Notes: generated by a model from the sequence alone, not told the origin. Shown: positions 51,135-63,000, counted from the stretch's first letter. The stretch: DNA of 64,000 nt from Litsea cubeba (GCA_012931725.1 CM022946.1:71879099-71943098), one strand, 5' to 3'. Program-made: numbers and translations.

Positions 51135-53083
51135 TAGTAATCACAATGATCATAAATGGGAAGTTCTATGGTTTCGTCTTTTCAAATTGCTCGAGGTAGA
51201 TGACCCAAGCAATATGAGGAAGGCAAAATGCCATAGAGGGTACAATTGTTCTGATCGCAGGTGTGGTAAGCCCGGAATGGGCATCCCAGTGACTGCTAGA
51301 AGCAATTGTGAACTTAAATTCGACTTATCGAGAAGCAGAGCTTGCTCGAGGTAAGAAGAATATAAAGTTGGAGTTACAGATGTGCCGGTCGCAATACAGT
51401 AGACCCTGAAAGGGCGTACTAGTACCGCTAGACACAAATGTTTTGAGACCGCATCTATGAGATGAGATTCTCTGTTTTGAAAGGTCAAGATTGGATTCAT
51501 CAAAGAGAGCAGATGGTATTCCAATCTGAACACGGGCTCAGCGATTTCCGCGAGCGCCAGTGCTCAGAAAGAAATGAACCATGATTTCTCGGATCTGAAT
51601 CTAAAAATGACGAGTTTTCTTTTGAAAGGCCAATATCGGGTTCATCAAAGAGAGCAAAAGGCACTCCAATCTGAACACGGGCTCAGCGATTTCCGCGAGC
51701 GCCAGTGCTCAGAAAGAAGAAGACCAAGATTTCTCCAATCTAAACCCAAAATGACGGAAGTTTTTTTTTTTTTTTGAAGATTTTTTTTTTTTTTTTTTTT
51801 AAAAAAAATCTTTTTTTTTTATTTTTTTTTATTTTTTATTATTTTTTTTTTTAAGATTTTTTTTTTGAAATTTTTTTTTTATTTTTTATTTTTTATTTTA
51901 AAATTTTTATATTTTTTTTTTTATTTATATTTTTTTTATTTAAAAGACGAGAGAGTACACATAGGCCTCCTAACCCGGTCTTATGAAATCTTGATTGATA
52001 GAATTGCCCCCAGGTAAGGGTAGGATTACTTAATGAACCCGTTTGGAGGACCCTTGCCTAGAACAGTCAAGCTGTCTCCACACTCTGGACAAGGCTTTTC
52101 TTTGAATCAACCATGATCAAAGAACACAGTTGGTTTAACCTTAGTGGTCTATGTCTTTTTTTTTTTTTATATATATATTTTTTTATTTTATTTTTATTTT
52201 TATGAATTCATCGAAGAGAAACCATGGCCCAAAACCTTAGTCGAACAGGCTCAACATTTCTGCAAGCGCGATGAACGATAGGAACGGATCAAGGTTTCTC
52301 AATTTTGAATCCAAATTGAGAAATCTCAATTTTTTTTTTATATATATATATATATATTTTTTTTGATTTTGATGAACTCATCGAAGAGAAACCATGGCCC
52401 AAAACCTTAGTCGAACAGGCTCAACATTTCTGCAAGCGCGATGAACGATAGGAACGGATCAAGGTTTCTCAATTTTGAATCCCAAATTGAGAAATCTAAA
52501 ATTTTTTTTTATATATATATATATATATATTTTTTTTGATTTTTTGATGAACTCATCGAAGAGAAACCATGGCCCAAACCTTAGTCGAACAGGCCTCAAC
52601 ATTTCTGCAAGCGCGATGAACGATAGGAACGGATCAAGGTTCTCAATTTTGAATCCAAATTGAGAAATCTAAAATTTTTTTTTTTTTAGATATATATATA
52701 TATATTTTTTTTTTGATTTAATGAACTCATCGAAGAGAAACCATGGCCCAAAACCTTAGTCGAACAGGCTCAACATTTCTGCAAGCGCGATGAACGATAG
52801 GAACGGATCAAGGTTTCTCAATTTTGAATCCAAAAATGACAAATCTGATTTTTTTTGTTTTTTTTTTTTAAAAAAATTTTTTTTTTTGAAAAGAGAAAGA
52901 ATGGAAATAAATTCAAAGAATTAGAAATTTCCAAACAAAAAATCTCATCTCATTTTTTTTTGCAGAATTCAACATAGGCCACCAATTATAAAGTAGCCAA
53001 GGAATCGAGAAAAGAAATATAAGCATAGAGCAAAATATATGATATGCAAATATTTCATTTCTAGCATCGTGTTCTCAAATAAA
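51135..53083 (-). other. Untranslated leader of element C
   Basis: A 2-kb leader between primer-binding site and ORF1. It holds two ~130-bp copies around CTCAGCGATTTCCGCGAGCG (51480-51760), T/AT-rich low-complexity DNA (51760-51960), and the 170-bp array at 52200-52850. No coding region is recognised. Confidence 0.7.
52200..52850. repeat. Four-copy ~170-bp tandem repeat in the leader of element C
   Basis: Units start near 52204, 52374, 52548 and 52725 with TCATCGAAGAGAAACCATGG and contain GCAAGCGCGATGAACGATAG. They are separated by T-runs and (TA)n tracts. Confidence 0.85.
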
Positions 53084-53105
53084 CGAGTCCCACCGGGTGA
53101 TGCCA
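53084..53105 (-). other. Primer-binding site, element C
   Basis: On the minus strand TGGCATCACCCGGTGGGACT starts three bases after the LTR end. TGG at its start and the CGAGTCC-like T-arm complement at its end fit a tRNA 3' end. I cannot name the tRNA with confidence. Confidence 0.55.
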
Positions 53106-53108
53106 GCT

Positions 53109-55467
53109 TGATGGACCGCGCTCCTGCTTGAGTTCCTACCGAGGTCGGCGGACGTGGGAGTCCGTCGGGTCCGACCCTTTCGTAACCGGGGGGCAGGGGC
53201 GTGCATCAACATTTCTTTTTTTGTGGGTGTGCCAGATTTTCTATTTTTACTTGGAATTGCAAGTGGTGATCCGGAGATCAACCTTCGCAAGTAAAAAGGA
53301 AATCAACTTCTTTCAAGTTTTCCATTGCACATATATTTAAGAAAAGAGACATTTTTCTTGATTTGCCGTGAAAGGCGATTTTTTTGGCATTTATAGCCGA
53401 TTTTGGCGTTTATAGCCGATTTTTGGCGTTTATAGCCGATTTTGGCGTTTATAGCCGATTTACAATCCTTATCAATAATGAAAGACAAGAATTGTGATTT
53501 TTGTCTCTTTTAAAAAAATACAAACTACAATGAAAAGCAAGAAAAGGAGGATCTAACTTCTCAGGAGATTGTGGGGGACTCGTTTAGATTGACGGTCGCA
53601 AGCCATATGTGGGCTTCGCCATCATCCATGCAGATGAGAACAGAGGATGCTATTTGATTCGCTTGGCTTGGCTATAACCTCGGGTTTTTAGAAGACAAAG
53701 ACCAAAGGAAGGTCCTATGTCCAATAAAAAACCGAGTAGATGGGCTGAAAAGCCACATCTAAGCCATTGGAGGCAGGAGGAGAAGGCAAGGACCTTGGGG
53801 GGGGTACCCCCCAAGGGACTTTTATCACCTTGTTGCGGTGGCCGGTGTAGAACTTCCGCAGAGTTTTCTCTCTTTTTTCTTTCTCTGGATTTCTGACTGC
53901 TGTCTGCTGATGTTCGTTGTGTGATTTTGATTCCTTTGGAGTGCTCTCCTATTTATAGGCTCTTGGTAGCCATTTAGGAGAGCTTATGGGCTTTTAATGT
54001 CATTAAGCCACATAATGGGAGGAGTTACAAAATTGAATTGTTTATTTTGTAACTCCTTTTTCTTGGCTTCTGATTGGCCGGAGGAGATTGAGGGCATTTA
54101 ATCGCCTTTAATCGCCATGATGGGAGGAGTTTCATGGGTTAAATGCCATGAATCTCTTGACTTGTAACTCCCAAATGCTTGCTTCTGATTGGGCCGTCCA
54201 AAGAAATGGATTAATGACTGTAATAAAGCTAGTCAATTAATCGCATTAAGTGGTCGCCGAGCAGCTGAAGAGTCGCGGGCCGTGCCACGTCTTTTGGAAT
54301 TCTTCTGTCGATGATCATCGATGGATCTTCATGTAGATCGACATCAGATGACCATGTAATTTCAGGTGTTTGTTGCCAATAGCAGGTCGGTGCCATCTGT
54401 CCTGTCGATTTCTCGATCGGTCGGGTGGAAAGCACACTTTTTTTGGTTGACCGGGTGGCGATCAATACTGTCTTCGATACTCTTGATGATTTACCCGTGT
54501 TTTGGACGGATGTCAGAGGACTTGGTGTCTCAAAAGCATGAATTTTGGAAAGTACCAGAGGCTGGGCTTCTCGAATCGCGAAAAAACGGTGAAAACCGGG
54601 GTTTCCGGGGCTTTCCCGGCGGCCCCGGGGTCCATGGTCGCCGGCGACCCTGGCCCAGGGTCGCAGGGGCCTGCGACCTTGGGCCAGGGTCGCAGGGGCC
54701 TGCGACCCTGGCCCAGGGTCGCAGGGGTCTGCGACCCTGGGGGGGTTTTCCCCCTTTTTGGTCCCGTTTTGCGTCCGTTTTTGCTCTTTTTTGATTCTTT
54801 TTTCTTCTGTACTTTTCTTTGACATTTTGATCATTTATTGGCCTGATTTCTTTGTAGGAAACCTGATGAGAATCCTTGCATTTTATTTTGCAAAGTTTCC
54901 AATTTCCTGAGAAAGCCGAAGACTTTGTCGCGCAGAGTTGCCGATTTCCCGTCAGAAGCTGAAACTGGGTCAAACGATGTCGGAATGACCTGAAATTTGG
55001 TGTGAAGCCTGCTGAGCAATAAATAAGACCAACCATAGGCTTTTGTTTGAGTTTTGAAGCCGTTTGGGGTCCTATCACCTGTAGACTTGCTTTTTGTCGC
55101 GATGAAGATGTCGCGGTTTGATGTGCGGTCAACCGATGTCCGATTGACTTGAAATTTGACAGGGAACCTATTGGAGTCATTTTAAGATGATCCATAGGTT
55201 CTGTCTTGGAAACCATGGTCCCGGAGAGCTTTACCGCCGAGAGGCTTGATTTGGCTGTTGGAGAAGCGAAGTTAGGCCAAATGATCTTGAAATGGCTTGA
55301 AACTTCTTGTGTACTCCTCTTTTGGCTGTCTGGATGAATCTTGCAGTTTTTGTTTGATTCTGACAAGATTTTATTTTTGGAAGCAGCATTGCCTATTTAT
55401 GGCAGGTTGCGACTTCATGTAGCTCTTTGGATCTTGGAAAGGCAAAGTGACATTTTTGGTGTCAACA
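53109..55467 (-). repeat. 5' LTR of element C (2359 bp)
   Basis: TGTTGACACC...GGTCCATCA on the minus strand. TATA box 53948-53959, G-run hairpin 53793-53816, four GGCGTTTATAGCC-type motifs at 53380-53461, and GC-rich inverted repeats at 54636-54745. CTTTC follows at 55468-55472. Confidence 0.95.
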
Positions 55468-55472
55468 CTTTC

Positions 55473-55567
55473 GGGAGCCTCCTTCGTACACGCTTCCGGT
55501 GCCGACCTCTGCCCGTCCATCCGGCGAAGCCTCTGTCGCTGCTGCCCGTGCAACTGACCGGTCATGA
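55473..55567 (+). pseudogene. End of element D's antisense gene beyond element C
   Basis: After the duplicated CTTTC the last exon continues in the frame GREPPSYTLPVPTSARPSGE-like (Pro/Ser/Ala-rich), ending TGA 55565-55567. A poly(A)-type region (TGTAATGAGTGAGATTTTAA, 55640-55660) follows. It belongs with 30219-32224. Confidence 0.65.
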
Positions 55568-55799
55568 TCTCGGGACCTCGGGAATTTTGCTCTTGCTTTA
55601 TGCTCTTGTAATTTTCTTCAATTTGTATTTGCTGAACACTGTAATGAGTGAGATTTTAATACAATTGAAAGTTTCTTGAGATATTCGTGCTTCTGTCTCT
55701 TTTAAGCTTGGTACTTCGATTGCTTGAGTTCGGCAGAGTGCTCCTTGTGATGAAACGTTAGTACCGAGTGTCGAGTGGCCCTCTTGGGCGCTAGCATCG

Positions 55800-55945
55800 G
55801 CACTCCATGCCTTAGGCGATCTTCTTTGGTACTCGCGCTGATCCTCCGTATCTTAGGTGACCTTCATTGGTACCCGCGCTGATCTTCCGTATCTTAGGTG
55901 ACCTTCATTGGTACCCGCGCTGATCTTCCGTATCTTGGGCGATCT
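55800..55945 (+). repeat. 41-bp tandem repeat, element D
   Basis: Nearly three copies of a 41-bp unit with TTCCGTATCTTAGGTGACC and CATTGGTACCCGCG, between the two antisense units. Confidence 0.85.
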
Positions 55946-55998
55946 TAAATAGTAATAAACATGGTGGCGCGGCCGACGAGGGAATCTGACGGATGTCT

Positions 55999-56690
55999 CC
56001 ACGTGGCGCCATAGGGGTCACCGGTCGACAGTCGCATATTCCCAGTAATGCGTGGGAAACTTCGCCCCATAACTCCTTTTGGAGACTGAGCCCTTTCCAT
56101 CCTATAAGTAGGGGAGCAGGCTCGCCATGGGAGAATGAAGGAACATAGTTGTAGGAACCATGTCTGGGAGGTGTCCGAAGTTATATGATCCGGGGGGAAC
56201 CCTGCGCCGTTGGACGGCTATCCCTGAGGGGGGAAGGCTGTCGTGGTCTGCGCGCTCTCTGAAGGAAATCCCCGTGGGCCACGCGCTCTCTGAACGCGGG
56301 TTCACGGCCATCCGACCTTGGCCAGACAGAGTGAGGATGCGCTGCAAGGGGATGGTGGCGCATTCTCGTCCGACACGACCCTGTGCGCCCGTCGTACGGA
56401 AGGTGGGATGAGGCCCTGCTGGACCGAGAAGCTTCTTCAAGCTTGGCTGGTCCCACTGGCCGCCGAGGGTGTTGCAGAGCCCAGTGAGGTCCAGGATCGC
56501 TCAGAACCTCCAGGCGGCGATCCGGCGTCCTCGAGCCTTCTGCCTGAAGAGTCGGTGAAGATCAGAGTCTCCTAGCCTCTCTATTTTCTATTTTTAGAGG
56601 ACTGTGATCCTCCTTTCTGTACTTTGCTTTCTGTTCTGTACTTCTTGTAATGAAGCAGCTTGCAATGGATAAATAAGGAATTCTGTGATT
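55999..56690 (+). ncRNA. Second antisense transcription unit (candidate), element D
   Basis: Plus strand: CCACGTGGCGCCAT (55999-56012), then ACTTCGCCCCATAACT, TATA box CCTATAAGTA (56101-56110), CTCGCCATGGGAGA, and ATG in CCATGTCTGG (56159). The 83-codon frame starts MSGRCPKLYDPGGT. The unit ends with GATAAATAAGG at about 56668-56678. Each of these elements is shared in order and similar spacing with element B (20210-21090, minus). The coding similarity between B and D fades after DPGGT, so it may be an RNA rather than a peptide gene. Nothing in it is recognised. Confidence 0.45.
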
Positions 56691-56965
56691 ACCCAAATTG
56701 TGTGCAGTGCTTTTGAGTACTTTTTCTCATTTCTTTGCGCTGTTCCGGAATGCTTGGATTTGGGTTTAAATGCTGGCACTGACCTCGGCCGAAAGGGCTG
56801 GCTTTGGCCGAGACGAGCTGCATTGTGCCGAAGTGGACCCATTCCGTTGGCTTCGGCTCGGCGAAAGTGAGTTCGGCAATGGCCTTCTGAGGGGTGTATG
56901 AACCCGGACTTCAGGGAACCGTCCTTGGCCGAACTGCCGTTGTGAGGGGTTTACGAACCCGGACT

Positions 56966-57433
56966 TTAGGAAACGGCTGAGTGTAGGAACTCTAGACCAT
57001 TCCCAAGGCGTGAAGCCTTAGTGTGTCCAAGACACGGGGCTTTAGGAAAGGCTGAGTGTAGGAACTCGAAGCCGTTTCCAGGGCGTAGAGCCTGAGTGTG
57101 TCCAAGACACGGGGCTTTAGGAAAGGCTGAGTGTAGGAACTCGGAGCCGTTTCCAGGGCGTAGAGCCTGAGTGTGTCCAAGACACGGGGCTTTAGGAAAG
57201 GCTGAGTGTAGGAACTCGGAGCCGTTTCCAGGGCGTAGAGCCTGAGTGTGTCCAAGACACGGGGCTTTAGGAAAGGCTGAGTGTAGGAACTCGGAGCCGT
57301 TTCCAGGGCGTAGAGCCTGAGTGTGTCCAAGACACGGGGCTTTAGGAAAGGCTGAGTGTAGGAACTCGGAGCCGTTTCCAGGGCGTAGAGCCTGAGCTGC
57401 CGGAGTCGACCAGAGAGATTGATGACAAGGCAA
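56966..57433 (-). repeat. 75-bp tandem repeat after pol, element D
   Basis: About six copies, unit starts at 57050, 57125, 57200, 57275 and 57350, containing CCGTTTCCAGGGCGTAGAGC and GTCCAAGACACGGGGC. The period is divisible by three, so frames stay open through it; it is related to the 59-bp array of element B. Confidence 0.9.
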
Positions 57434-57469
57434 AAGCTGCTTTTATTGACTCTGAAGTTCATTACATCT

Positions 57470-58417
57470 TTAGAAATAAAATTTCTTTAAGTGGGATGCA
57501 TTCCACGGTCTCGGCAGCGGCTTGCCATCCAAATCTTCGAGCTTGTAGGCTGACTTTCCTGCCAGTGAGACTATTCTGAACGGGCCATGCCAGTTTGGGG
57601 CAAGTTTCCCCTCGTTTGGTTCTCTGTCGGCTGGCAGGGTCTTCTTTAAAACGAGCTCTCCCGTGGCGAACTTTCTTTCCTTGACATTTTGATTGTATGC
57701 CCTGGCTAACCGCTGCTGATAATCGGTTAGTCTCAGGGCTGCTGCTTCTCGTCGCTCGTCCGCCAGTTCCAGCTCCATCGCCAGGTTCGTCTCATTTCGG
57801 CCTTGGTCGACCAGCTCTGTCCTCAGGGTAGGAAGGCCGATTTCCAAGGGAATGACCGCCTCCATCCCGTAGGCCAGAGAGAAAGGTGTTGCCGAGGTGG
57901 ACCTCCTTGGAGTTGTTCTGTATGCCCACAGCACGCTCGGAAGCTCTTCTGTCCATCTGCCCTTTGCCTTGTCCAGTCGCTTCTTCAGGCCGTCCAGGAT
58001 CACTTTGTTCGAGATTTCTGCCTGGCCGTTACTCTGCGGATATGCCGGGGTAGAGTAATGGTTTCTGATGCCGTGCTCTTGGCAGAAGTCTCTGAAGGAT
58101 TTGGAATCGAACTGAGTCCCGTTATCCGAAATCAGGGTCCGGGGGATGCCGAACCTCGTAAGGATGTTTTTCCAAACGAAGTTCCTGGAGTCCCTGTCCG
58201 TGATGGAGGACAACGGTTCAGCCTCTATCCACTTTGTGAAGTAGTCCGTAGCCACTATCAGCCATCTTTTGTTCCCTGGAGCTCGGTGAAGAGGCCCCAC
58301 TATGTCCAGGCCCCATTGAGCGAAGGGCCATGGACTGGAGAGGGGACTCAGATCCTGCGCTGGCTGATGGAGGGAGTGGGAGAACTTCTGGCATTTCTCG
58401 CATTTTCTGGCGTAGAC
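57470..58417 (-). pseudogene. Integrase of element D
   Basis: The frame after a TAG near 58418 continues with the zinc-finger Cys pair (KCEKCQK). The DDE core follows (WGLDIVGP, ISDNGTQFDS, NGQAEISNKVILDGL), then a C-terminal domain ending RPWNASHLKKFYF and TAA. The TAG replaces a CAG present in element B, a C-to-T change. The domain itself has no further stop. Confidence 0.88.
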
Positions 58418-60085
58418 CTAGGCGTCCTTCTGCATGTAGGGCCACCAGTAACCCTGGCTGATTGCTCTGTAGGCCAATGACGTACCTCCTATATGGCTGC
58501 CGCAGATTCCTTCATGGATCTCGTACAGGAAGTCGTCCACCTTGGCCGGGTGGACGCACTGGAGGTATGGACCTGTGAAGGACTTCCTGTAGAGTTTGCC
58601 TTCTGGAGAGAGCCAAAACCGAGCTGCCTTGAGCCTGATCTTGTGGGCTTCTGTCTTGTCCTCGGGGAGCTGGTCGTCCTTCAGGTAGGCGACGATTGGA
58701 TCCATCCAGCTGGGGCCGAGGTCAGCACAGAGGACAAGCCTAGATGAATGGAGTTCTAGACTCGACCTCGATACTGACCCGACCTCGATGGTCCTCTTCT
58801 TTCCTGCTTCGACGGCGGAGGCCAGGTTTGCAAGCGCATCTGCATGCGTGTTGGTATCTCGGGATATTTGCCTGACCTCGGCTTTCTGGAATTGGGAGAG
58901 TAGCTTTTTCGCCAGGGTTAAGTAGGCCGCCATCCTGTCGTCCCTGGCCTGGTAGTCCCCAGCGAGCTGGCTAGTTACCAGTTGAGAGTCGCTGAAGATC
59001 TCCAGATGCTGGGCTCCGAGGATTCGGGCGCTGTTCAACCCTGTAATCATTGCTTCGTACTCTGCCTCATTGTTCGTCGCTTTGAAGTCCAAGGTGAAGG
59101 CTTGCTCTATGACCAGTCCCTCTGGCGATTGGAGAACTATGCCGAGGCCAGCTCTCTTGGAGGTGGAGGATCCGTCGACAAAGATCTTCCATGCCGAGGT
59201 GGGAGACTGCTGGACTTCTCTTTCCACTGGCTCTTGCCCTGTGCCCCCCAGTGCCGTGCCGAGCTGGGTCGGAGCCGGGTTGGGGGAGGCGAATTCGACA
59301 ATGAAGTCCACCAGGATCTGGGCTTTGATCGCAGTTCGGGGACGGTACTGTATGTCATACTGCCCCAGTTCAACTGCCCACTTTGATATGCGTCCTGAAA
59401 AGTCAGCTTTTTTGAACAATGAACGGAGTGGGTGCTCCGTGATCACCACAATGGTGTGGGATTGAAAATAATGGGAGAGCTTGCGGGAGGCGGTGACAAG
59501 GGCCAACGCAAGCTTCTCCAAAAGGAGGTACCTGGTCTCGGCATCGAGCAGGGTCTTGCTCGTGTAATAGATTGGCTTTTGAACTCCCTCGTCCTCCCTA
59601 ATGACGACGGAGCTCACTGCGTGATCCGAGACCGCGAGGTACAAATACAGAATCTCCCCCAGAGTCGGGGTGGAGAGCAATGGTGGTGACATTAAATAAG
59701 TTTTGAGTGCGGCCAATGCCTGGTCGCACTCGGGGGTCCACTGGAACTTCAAATTTTTTCTTAAAAGCTGGAAGAAAGGCCTGCACTTATCTGATGAGCG
59801 GCTGATGAAGCGATTGAGTGCGGCGGCCATTCCTGGGAGCCTCTGAACTTCCTTTGTGGTAGAGGGACTCTGGATGCCCTGGATGGCAGTGATCTGTTCC
59901 GGATTGGCCTCTATCCCCCTTCGCGTCACCAAGCTGCCGAGGAACTTGCCGGAGGCCACGCCGAAGGCACACTTGGAAGCGTTGAGCTTGAGCTTGTGGG
60001 CGCGAAGGATGCCGAAGATTTGACCGAGATCCGCCAGATGGTCGCTGGAGCGCACAGATTTGACGACCATGTCGTCGATATACAC
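58418..60085 (-). pseudogene. RT catalytic part, RNase H and archaeal-type RNase H of element D
   Basis: 555 open codons starting at the catalytic MYIDDMVVKSV. Ty3 RNase H: LYLAVSDHAVSSVVI and KPIYYTSKTLLDAETRY. Archaeal-type RNase H: IFVDGSSTSKRAGLG, TNNEAEYEAMI, IFSDSQLVTSQ and TNTHADALANL. Integrase zinc-finger histidines: HEGICGSH. It overlaps the upstream frame because an 8-bp deletion at about 60090 shifts the reading frame immediately before YIDD. Confidence 0.9.
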
Positions 60086-63000
60086 CTCGGCCGAGCTGGG
60101 CCTGGAACATCTTCGTGACGAGGCGCTGATAGGTCGCCCCCGCGTTCTTCAGCCCGAAGGGCATCACTTTATAGCAGTATGTGCCGCGGGGGGTGATGAA
60201 TGACGTTTTCTCCTCGTCAGGCTCGTAGAGTGGGATCTGATGATAGCCTCGGTAGGCGTCAAGGAAGCTCATTCGGTCGTGACCGGCGGTGGCGTCGATC
60301 AGCTGGTCAATCTTTGGGAGGGGAAAACTGTCCTTAGGGCAGGCCCTGTTCAGGTCGGTGAAGTCTACACACACCCTCCACTTCCCAGTTTTCTTCTTGA
60401 CCACCACCGTGTTAGCCAGCCATACCGGGTACTGGACTTCCCGGATGGACCCTGCTTTTAGCAGGTTGTTGACCTCTTCGACGACCGCATCTGTCTGCTG
60501 CAGCCCGGTCCTGCGGGCCCTCTGCACTACTGGCTTGTGATCGGGGTCGACGTTGAGCTTGTGGCACATGACCTCGGGGTCGACCCCAGGCATTTCGTTT
60601 GGGCTCCAAGCGAAGACGTCCACATTCTGCATCAAGAACCGAGAGAGTTCGGCCCTTTCTTCGTCTGACAGTTGGGCGCCAATCAGAAAGAAACGGTCTG
60701 GGTCTGCCGGGTCTAGCCTGACCTCGGCCAGGTCCTCGATGCTCTTCTTCTCAGGGTCCCGGCCGATCTCGTCGAGGCCCTTCTCGAACTCGGCCAGGTT
60801 GACGCGCTCTGGGTCCTTCGCTGCTGGGACAGCGGCCAGCAAGCACTGCCTGGCCTGCTGCTGGTCTCCTTTCACTGTGACTACCTCCACCTTGCCTTCG
60901 TCGTTCTCATGGACGAACTTCAGCTTTTGGTGGAGGGAAGATGGAACTGCCTCTAGCTTGTGGAGCCACGTTCTGCCCAGAATGACATTGTAGGGAGAAG
61001 GGGCGTCCACAACCAGGAAGTCGGCCGACACGGAGGCTCCGCCAACTCGGGTTTCCAAGGTGATTCTCCCCTTGGGGTAGACTGGTGTGGCGGATAACCC
61101 TAGCAGGGGTGCACGGACCTCCGTGAGGTCTGCTTCGGAGAGCTTCATCCTTTTGAAGCAGTCGTAGTAGAGGACCTCGGAGGAGCTGCCGGAGTCGACG
61201 AGGATCCTCTTTACGGTGAAGTCTCTCAGCTTCATGGTGAGGAGCAGGGGGTCGTTGTGAGGGACCTGAACTCCCTCTAGATCTTGATCCGAGAATGAGA
61301 TGGCTGGTCTGTCGCGGCGGGCTTTCTTGGATGCTGGTGCGAGGTCGGCTTTCATTACTTCTTTCTCGTGCGAAGCCCGCCTGGCTTCGGCACGGGTCTG
61401 AGAGCTTCCCCGGGATGAGGAAGCGGGAGCTGAGGACGCCAGATGGATCACGTTGATGATCTTTTCTGAGTCCTCGCTGTCAGGAGCCTGGGTCGTGCTC
61501 TGGTGAACCCGACCCTCGCTGCCGCCGGCATCACCTGCCTTGACGAACTCTGGGATGTGGCCCTGTTCGGCCAGCTTCTCCAGATACCCCTGCAAATTCC
61601 TGCATTCTTCAGTCCTGTGCCCATTGCCCTTATGGAAGGCGCAGTAGAGTTTGCTCCGGGAGCCTTCGGTGGGTTCATTCTTCATGGGCGGAGGGCACTT
61701 GAAGAACGGCTTGGATTTGATCTTGGCCAGGATGCGGTAGATCGGCTCCTTGAAGACGACGTTGACGCTCTGACTGGCGCTGGATGGAGGTCTGGGCTTC
61801 CAATTGCCCCCAGACCTGGACGACGAAGGTTTCGCCGAACTGGAGACCCAGGCCCGCTTGGGATCCTGTCTCTGGGAGGGCCTCCCGCCTCTCTGCCGAG
61901 GCTGGTCACTCTTCTGTTCGGGCTCCGGATGCCCGTCCTGATCCTTAGCTCGGATCTCGTCTTCCTCCTGGGCGATGAAGCGCTTCACCCGGGACATCAA
62001 TTCTGACATGGACTCTGGGGTGTCTCCGGCCAAGTCCTTTCGCAAATCGCTGCCGGGGATCGGGGCATGCTGGAAGGCGTAAATGGCTATCGCCTCCCTT
62101 GCGCCCTCGATCTGGCTGTAAACCGCCCAGAATCGGTGGGTGAACTTGGCGAGAGTCTCGCCCTGTTTCATTTTCAGGGCGATGAGGTCCCCTTCCTTCT
62201 TGGGGACGACGGTGTATGCTTGGAACTTCTTCAGGAAGGAGAGCTGGAGCTCCTTCCAACTGGAAACTGACTGCTCCGGGAGAGAGCAGAACCACTTCAG
62301 GGGGAGGTCACCCAAACTGGAGGAGAAGATCTTGCAGTTTAGGTGGCCCTCGTTCCCCCAGATGGACATCTTCTGGGAGAAGTGTCGGAGGTGTGCAGAT
62401 GGGTCGGACAGTCCGTCATAGGGGATGAACCGCGGGACGGAGAACTTCCTGGGCAAGGGGGTGTGCTCGATCTCTTTTGTGAAGGGCGAGCCCCCGAGAT
62501 CAGTGTGACCACAGAGCTGCTTCTGGTCCCGCATATCCAAGTTGTGCTGGAGAGCCAATCTGACGGGCTTGTCAAATCGCTCTTGCTCGTCGTCCTTCTT
62601 TGGAGTCTGAGCTCGGGACTTCCGCTTGGGATGGCTTGGGCTGCGACGGCCGTGAGTTCGGCCATCGCGGCTATGGTGACTTCGGCTGTTGCTCGAGCCT
62701 TCGTCACGAATCTGGCTCCGTTTCTGATCCAGATGATGTCTGAGGTCTTCACGAGGAGGCTGGGCTGCCCTGCTGGGGGCGTCCTTCTTTTTCCCTTGAG
62801 GTACAGAGACTTCCCTCAAGGAGGCAGTTTGCACTGCCCTCAACTGCTGCTGGAGCTCGCGAATCAGCCGCTCTTGCTTCTGGAGTTGCTTCTGGAGGAG
62901 AGCAGCTTCAGGAACCTCTCCAGTGGCAGGGGGTTGGACGTGGCGCGTCTCTCCTACGGCCACGGCTTTGTCCTTCCGGGGACGCTCATGCTGACGCTCA

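Larger units (their letters stand above)
32225..55467 (-). mobile_element. Element C: complete 23.2-kb Tat/Ogre-type Ty3/gypsy retrotransposon
   Basis: Both LTRs (53109-55467 and 32225-34565), the 5-bp duplication CTTTC on either side, a primer-binding-like site, a 2-kb leader, ORF1, gag, protease-RT-RNase H-archaeal RNase H-integrase, a repeat-rich 3' region, an antisense gene and a polypurine tract are all present. Ogre-like traits are its size, an extra ORF before gag, DPGS protease and repeats downstream of pol. Pol is open from protease to integrase, while gag-protease linker frames carry small indels. The LTR pair is nearly identical by eye, so the insertion is recent. Confidence 0.96.

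Noticed and set aside
56966..57462. Two overlapping 155-codon repeat frames on the minus strand
   Set aside because: Explained by a 75-bp period; the related B array has a 59-bp period and no such frame.
61503..62006. Plus-strand frames opposite gag of element D (also 62343-63029)
   Set aside because: Shadow frames of the GC-rich gag-pol; no own promoter or domain.
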